NCBI GenBank assembly: GCA_937958665.1
Contig: CALGNM010000069.1
Location: 1 to 8,403, forward strand
Reading direction: 5' to 3'
Source: an uncultured bacterium
GTDB lineage: Bacteria > Edwardsbacteria > AC1 > EtOH8
DNA length: 8,403 nt
The stretch's first letter is position 1; every line of letters begins with the position of its first letter. The notes under the pieces were generated by a model that was not told the origin of the DNA, ran no database searches, and saw nothing but the letters and a program-made list of their open reading frames with translations. The translations under genes and the position numbers were made by a program. Positions 6,045-8,403 of this stretch are shown piece after piece.

Positions 6045-6725
6045 ATGGGTTTGGAAGGCAACCTAAAGGACTTTGACCTGTCCGACATCTTGCAGTTGAT
6101 CCAGATGGGGAAGAAGACCGGGGCGTTGGAGGTCAGTTCGGACAGCGACATCGGGAACATCTACTTCAGCGAGGGCGCCGCGGTCCATGCCACCGCCACC
6201 GACATCCAGGGGGATGAGGCGGTGAACCGCATCCTGCGCTGGCGGCAGGGGTCGTTTGCCTTTCGGCCCGATGTGGCCACCGATCAGCACAGCATTCAGG
6301 CCCCGCTACAACATTTGGTGCTGGAGGCGGCCCGCCAGATCGACGAGTGGCAGGATATCCAGAAGCTGCTGCCCAGCCTGGACATCGTGCTGGCCATCGA
6401 GGAGAACCCGGCGGCAGGCACCGAGGACATCAAGCTTGAGCCGGCCGAGTGGCGGGTGCTGGCGCTGGTGGACGGGATGCGCAACATCAGCCAGGTGGTC
6501 AAGGAAAGCCATATGGGTGATTTCGAGACCTGCAAGGTGCTTTATGGCCTGGTGTCCTCGGGGTTGCTCAAGCAGGTGGCCAAACCCAAGCCGGTGGAGC
6601 CTCCTCCGCCGCCCAAGCCGGCCGCCCCGGTCCCGGCGGCCCCCAAACCCAAGCCGGAGCCGCCCAAGCCTCCGGAGCCGGAGAAAAAGGGGATGTTGGG
6701 TGGGCTGTTCGGGAAAAAGAAATAA
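6045..6725 (+). CDS. DUF4388 (PatA N-terminal-like) protein with proline-rich tail
   Basis: A 226-residue cytoplasmic protein without signal peptide. Residues 1 to about 100 match DUF4388: MGLEGNLKDFDLSDILQLIQ, KKTGALEV, IYFSEGAAVHA, EAVNRILRWRQGSFAF. Residues about 127-178 (LEPAEWRVLALVDGMRNISQVV, then LYGLVSSGLL) resemble a winged-helix module seen after DUF4388 in other proteins. Residues 180-214 are Pro/Lys/Ala, and the chain ends GMLGGLFGKKK, a short hydrophobic-basic tip. DUF4388 proteins occur with response regulators and small GTPase systems in delta-proteobacteria and related phyla; biochemical function is unsettled. The start at 6045 aligns with the family's usual N-terminus, but no Shine-Dalgarno precedes it. 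The gap from the previous stop is only 18 bases, so it probably belongs to the same transcript. Its stop codon is part of the terminator stem. Confidence 0.85.
   Translation: MGLEGNLKDFDLSDILQLIQMGKKTGALEVSSDSDIGNIYFSEGAAVHATATDIQGDEAVNRILRWRQGSFAFRPDVATDQHSIQAPLQHLVLEAARQIDEWQDIQKLLPSLDIVLAIEENPAAGTEDIKLEPAEWRVLALVDGMRNISQVVKESHMGDFETCKVLYGLVSSGLLKQVAKPKPVEPPPPPKPAAPVPAAPKPKPEPPKPPEPEKKGMLGGLFGKKK
6582..6686 (+). repeat. Proline-rich low-complexity coding tract
   Basis: An imperfectly repeated CCG/CCC/AAG-rich stretch encodes a linker made almost only of Pro, Lys, Ala, Val and Glu (residues 180-214 of the DUF4388 protein), including PPPPP and several KP steps. It is expected to be extended and flexible, joining the folded part to the GLFGKKK tip. 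Confidence 0.8.
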
Positions 6726-6766
6726 CACCGAAGATTTGCTTCTTCGGTGTTTTAACATCTTTTTTT
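6724..6766 (+). terminator. Rho-independent terminator closing the operon
   Basis: An 11-bp perfect stem, AACACCGAAGA (6724-6734) with TCTTCGGTGTT (6741-6751), closes a 6-base TTTGCT loop. It is followed by TT, a short AACATC interruption and a T7 tract (6760-6766). The stem starts inside the TAA stop of the DUF4388 gene and the T7 tract ends 4 bases before the next ATG. Confidence 0.93.
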
Positions 6767-6770
6767 ATCG

Positions 6771-8358
6771 ATGAATTCCAGGATTGTTTCGATAATAGCT
6801 TTATTGGCCACGGCCTTCGGCCTGGCCGCCGGATATCAACGGCCGGGGTTGCAAACCTCCGATCGGGATCAGGGCGGAGAGGAGAGGGCGCTGGTCTGGG
6901 TATCATTCCGGGACAAGGCCGGTACCTCCAAGACTACGGAGATCGACCAAAGGGCTTTGCGGCGGAGGGCCCGGTTGGGGCGGGCCCTCACCTACGGCGA
7001 CCTGCCGGTCAGCCCCAAATACCTGGAGGCGGTCCGCTGCACCGGGGCCGAGATTCGGGTGGTCAGCCCCTGGCTAAACGCCGTCAGTGTGTCGGCCACC
7101 AGGGAGCAGGCCGTTAGGCTGGCGGAAATTGACGGGGTGGAGGCGGTGTCTCCGGTGGCGGTGTTCCGCCGTCCCGGCCAAGATGCTATTCCGTCGGCTC
7201 CGGCTGAGAAGGGTCCGGCCTTGATCGACTACGGGCCTTCCTCGGACCAGGTGGCCATGATGAAGGTGGACCAGCTGCACAAGAAGGGATATTCCGGCAG
7301 CGGGGTCAGGGTGACCATCATCGACACCGGTTTTGACCGCTGGCACCAATCGCTGCTAAGGGTCCGGGTGGTGGCCGAACGCGATTTCCAGCGAACGCTG
7401 CCCGGGGGCCTGCCCGATACCGTCACCTCCTTTCAACCGGAGCAGGATTCCCTGCTTTCCCAGACCAGCCACGGCACTGCCATGCTGTCTCTGATCGGAG
7501 CCTACCAGCCGGGGACCCTTATTGGAACCGCCTACAACGCCGATTTCATCCTAGCCAAGACCGAGAGGCAGGCCGGCTCGGATTTCTATCAGGAGGAGGA
7601 CTGGTGGATAGCCGCCCTGCAGTGGGCGGCCGACAGCCAGGGCACCGACATCGTCTCCAGCTCGCTGGGCTACCGCTACTGGTCGGACTCCGTGGCCTGC
7701 AATTACGGATATTGGCAGATGGACGGCGCCACCGCCCGCTGTTCCCGGGCCGCCGACAGCGCCGCCGCCCGGGGGGTGTTGATAGTTAATTCCATCGGCA
7801 ACGTCGGGGCCGGGCACGACACCAGTCTGGTGGCCCCGGCCGACGCTAAGGGGGTGCTGGCAGTGGGAGGGGCCTGGTCGTCCAGCGGGCTGTGGTCCAG
7901 CGGGGCGGCCACCGGGCCGGCCCCGGACAGCATCCGCATTTTGCCTCCGGGGAGAACTGATTCGGCCGCCATCCGCCGCATCAAACCCGACGTCTCCAGC
8001 TCCTGGCAGAACTACTGCGCCAGCAACTATCCCGGCAGCGACGGGCGTTACGACCAGTATTACTACGGGGCCGGCACCTCGGGGGCCACCGCCCTGACCG
8101 CCGGGCTGTGCGCCCTGTTGTTGGAGGCCCATCCCGCTTGGCGGGGCCAGCCAGCCGGGGTGGCGGAGGCCCTGAAATTCAGCGGCTCACTGAAGACCAC
8201 GGTGGAAGCCGTTTACTCGGCTCCGGAGTCGCTGAACATCGCTTTGGGAGCCTATCCGCTTTATAACCCCGGGTTTTCGGGCATAGCCAACCTGCACAAG
8301 TACGTCACCCTTGACGGGGCGACCTACGATCTGTACGACGCCTACCGGCTGGGATGGG
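6771..8358 (+). CDS. Secreted subtilisin-family (S8) serine protease, 3' end missing
   Basis: 529 complete codons are visible; the gene is cut by the fragment end, and the reading frame continues into adapter to a false TGA at 8379-8381. MNSRIVSIIALLATAFGLAAG is a signal peptide. Residues about 38-135 look like an inhibitor-type propeptide. The S8 catalytic triad is clear: D185 (TIIDTGFD), H234 (TSHGTAML) and S437 (GAGTSGATALTAG). Substrate-groove SSSLG is at 296-300 and the oxyanion Asn is N344 (SIGNVG). Residues from about 470 onward fit no module I recognise. Homologues in related phyla often end in a T9SS sorting domain; here that part is lost, so its presence cannot be judged. No ribosome site or clear promoter precedes the ATG, which lies 4 bases after a terminator. 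Downstream TTG codons would destroy the signal peptide, so 6771 remains the best start. Confidence 0.9.
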
Positions 8359-8403
8359 AGATCGGAAGAGCACACGTCTGAACTCCAGTCACCGAATACG
8401 ATC
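8359..8403 (+). other. Illumina Read 2 adapter, index and start of P7 arm (not biological)
   Basis: AGATCGGAAGAGC at 8359 begins the TruSeq Read 2 adapter, which matches through CAGTCAC at 8392. CGAATACG (8393-8400) is in the position of the 8-base i7 index, and ATC (8401-8403) begins the P7 sequence. The A at 8359 may also be the A-tail. Everything after 8358 should be removed before annotation. Confidence 0.99.

Noticed and set aside
6306-6758. Antisense frame opposite the DUF4388 gene
   Set aside because: Arg/Gly/Leu-rich complement of the proline-rich tract; it also starts inside the terminator.
46-8358. Mobile element, CRISPR array, tRNA or rRNA, defence or biosynthetic cluster
   Set aside because: No transposase, integrase, regularly spaced repeats, cloverleaf or rRNA-like sequence was seen; all coding space is explained by the genes listed.

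Overview
The window is one sequenced DNA fragment, not a neatly bounded locus. Bases 1-45 are the 3' part of the Illumina P5/Read 1 adapter. Bases 8359-8403 are the Read 2 adapter, an apparent 8-base index and the first three bases of the P7 arm. The biological insert is therefore 46-8358. Both end genes are cut by the fragment ends, and the apparent end of the last gene lies in adapter.

The insert is GC-rich, tightly packed and coded entirely on the plus strand. The organism is probably an uncultivated bacterium allied to the Fibrobacteres-Chlorobi-Bacteroidetes side of the tree (WOR-3, Edwardsbacteria or KSB1-like lineages would fit). The reasons are a gingipain-type C25 protease with a type IX secretion (T9SS) C-terminal sorting domain, a PorV/PorQ-type outer-membrane protein, and a DUF4388 protein. 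The taxon is inference only; there is no rRNA or other marker apart from a pnp fragment.

Layout: (1) 46-301, the last 84 codons of pnp (PNPase S1 domain), followed by a perfect-stem terminator at 310-341. (2) A near-consensus extended -10 promoter (380-408) leads almost directly into a 1155-residue secreted C25 protease (417-3884), suggesting a leaderless or nearly leaderless mRNA. (3) A second near-consensus promoter (3895-3923) starts a five-gene run: fmdB-type zinc ribbon, small outer-membrane-like protein, PorV-like barrel, YfiM/DUF2279 protein, DUF4388 protein. Two junctions in this run are 4-base start/stop overlaps. It closes with a strong terminator at 6724-6766. (4) Four bases later begins a secreted subtilisin-family protease (6771 to the fragment end), whose C-terminus is missing.

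Taken together, the window looks like cell-surface biology: two exported proteases, one visibly tagged for T9SS, around an envelope operon holding a PorV-like protein of the family that handles T9SS cargo. No mobile element, CRISPR array, tRNA or rRNA is visible, and no gene-free stretch exceeds about 120 bases. The points most worth checking are the adapter-made end of the subtilase, a G9 tract placed just before the sorting domain of the C25 protease, the possibly leaderless C25 transcript, and the unrecognised small outer-membrane-like protein.
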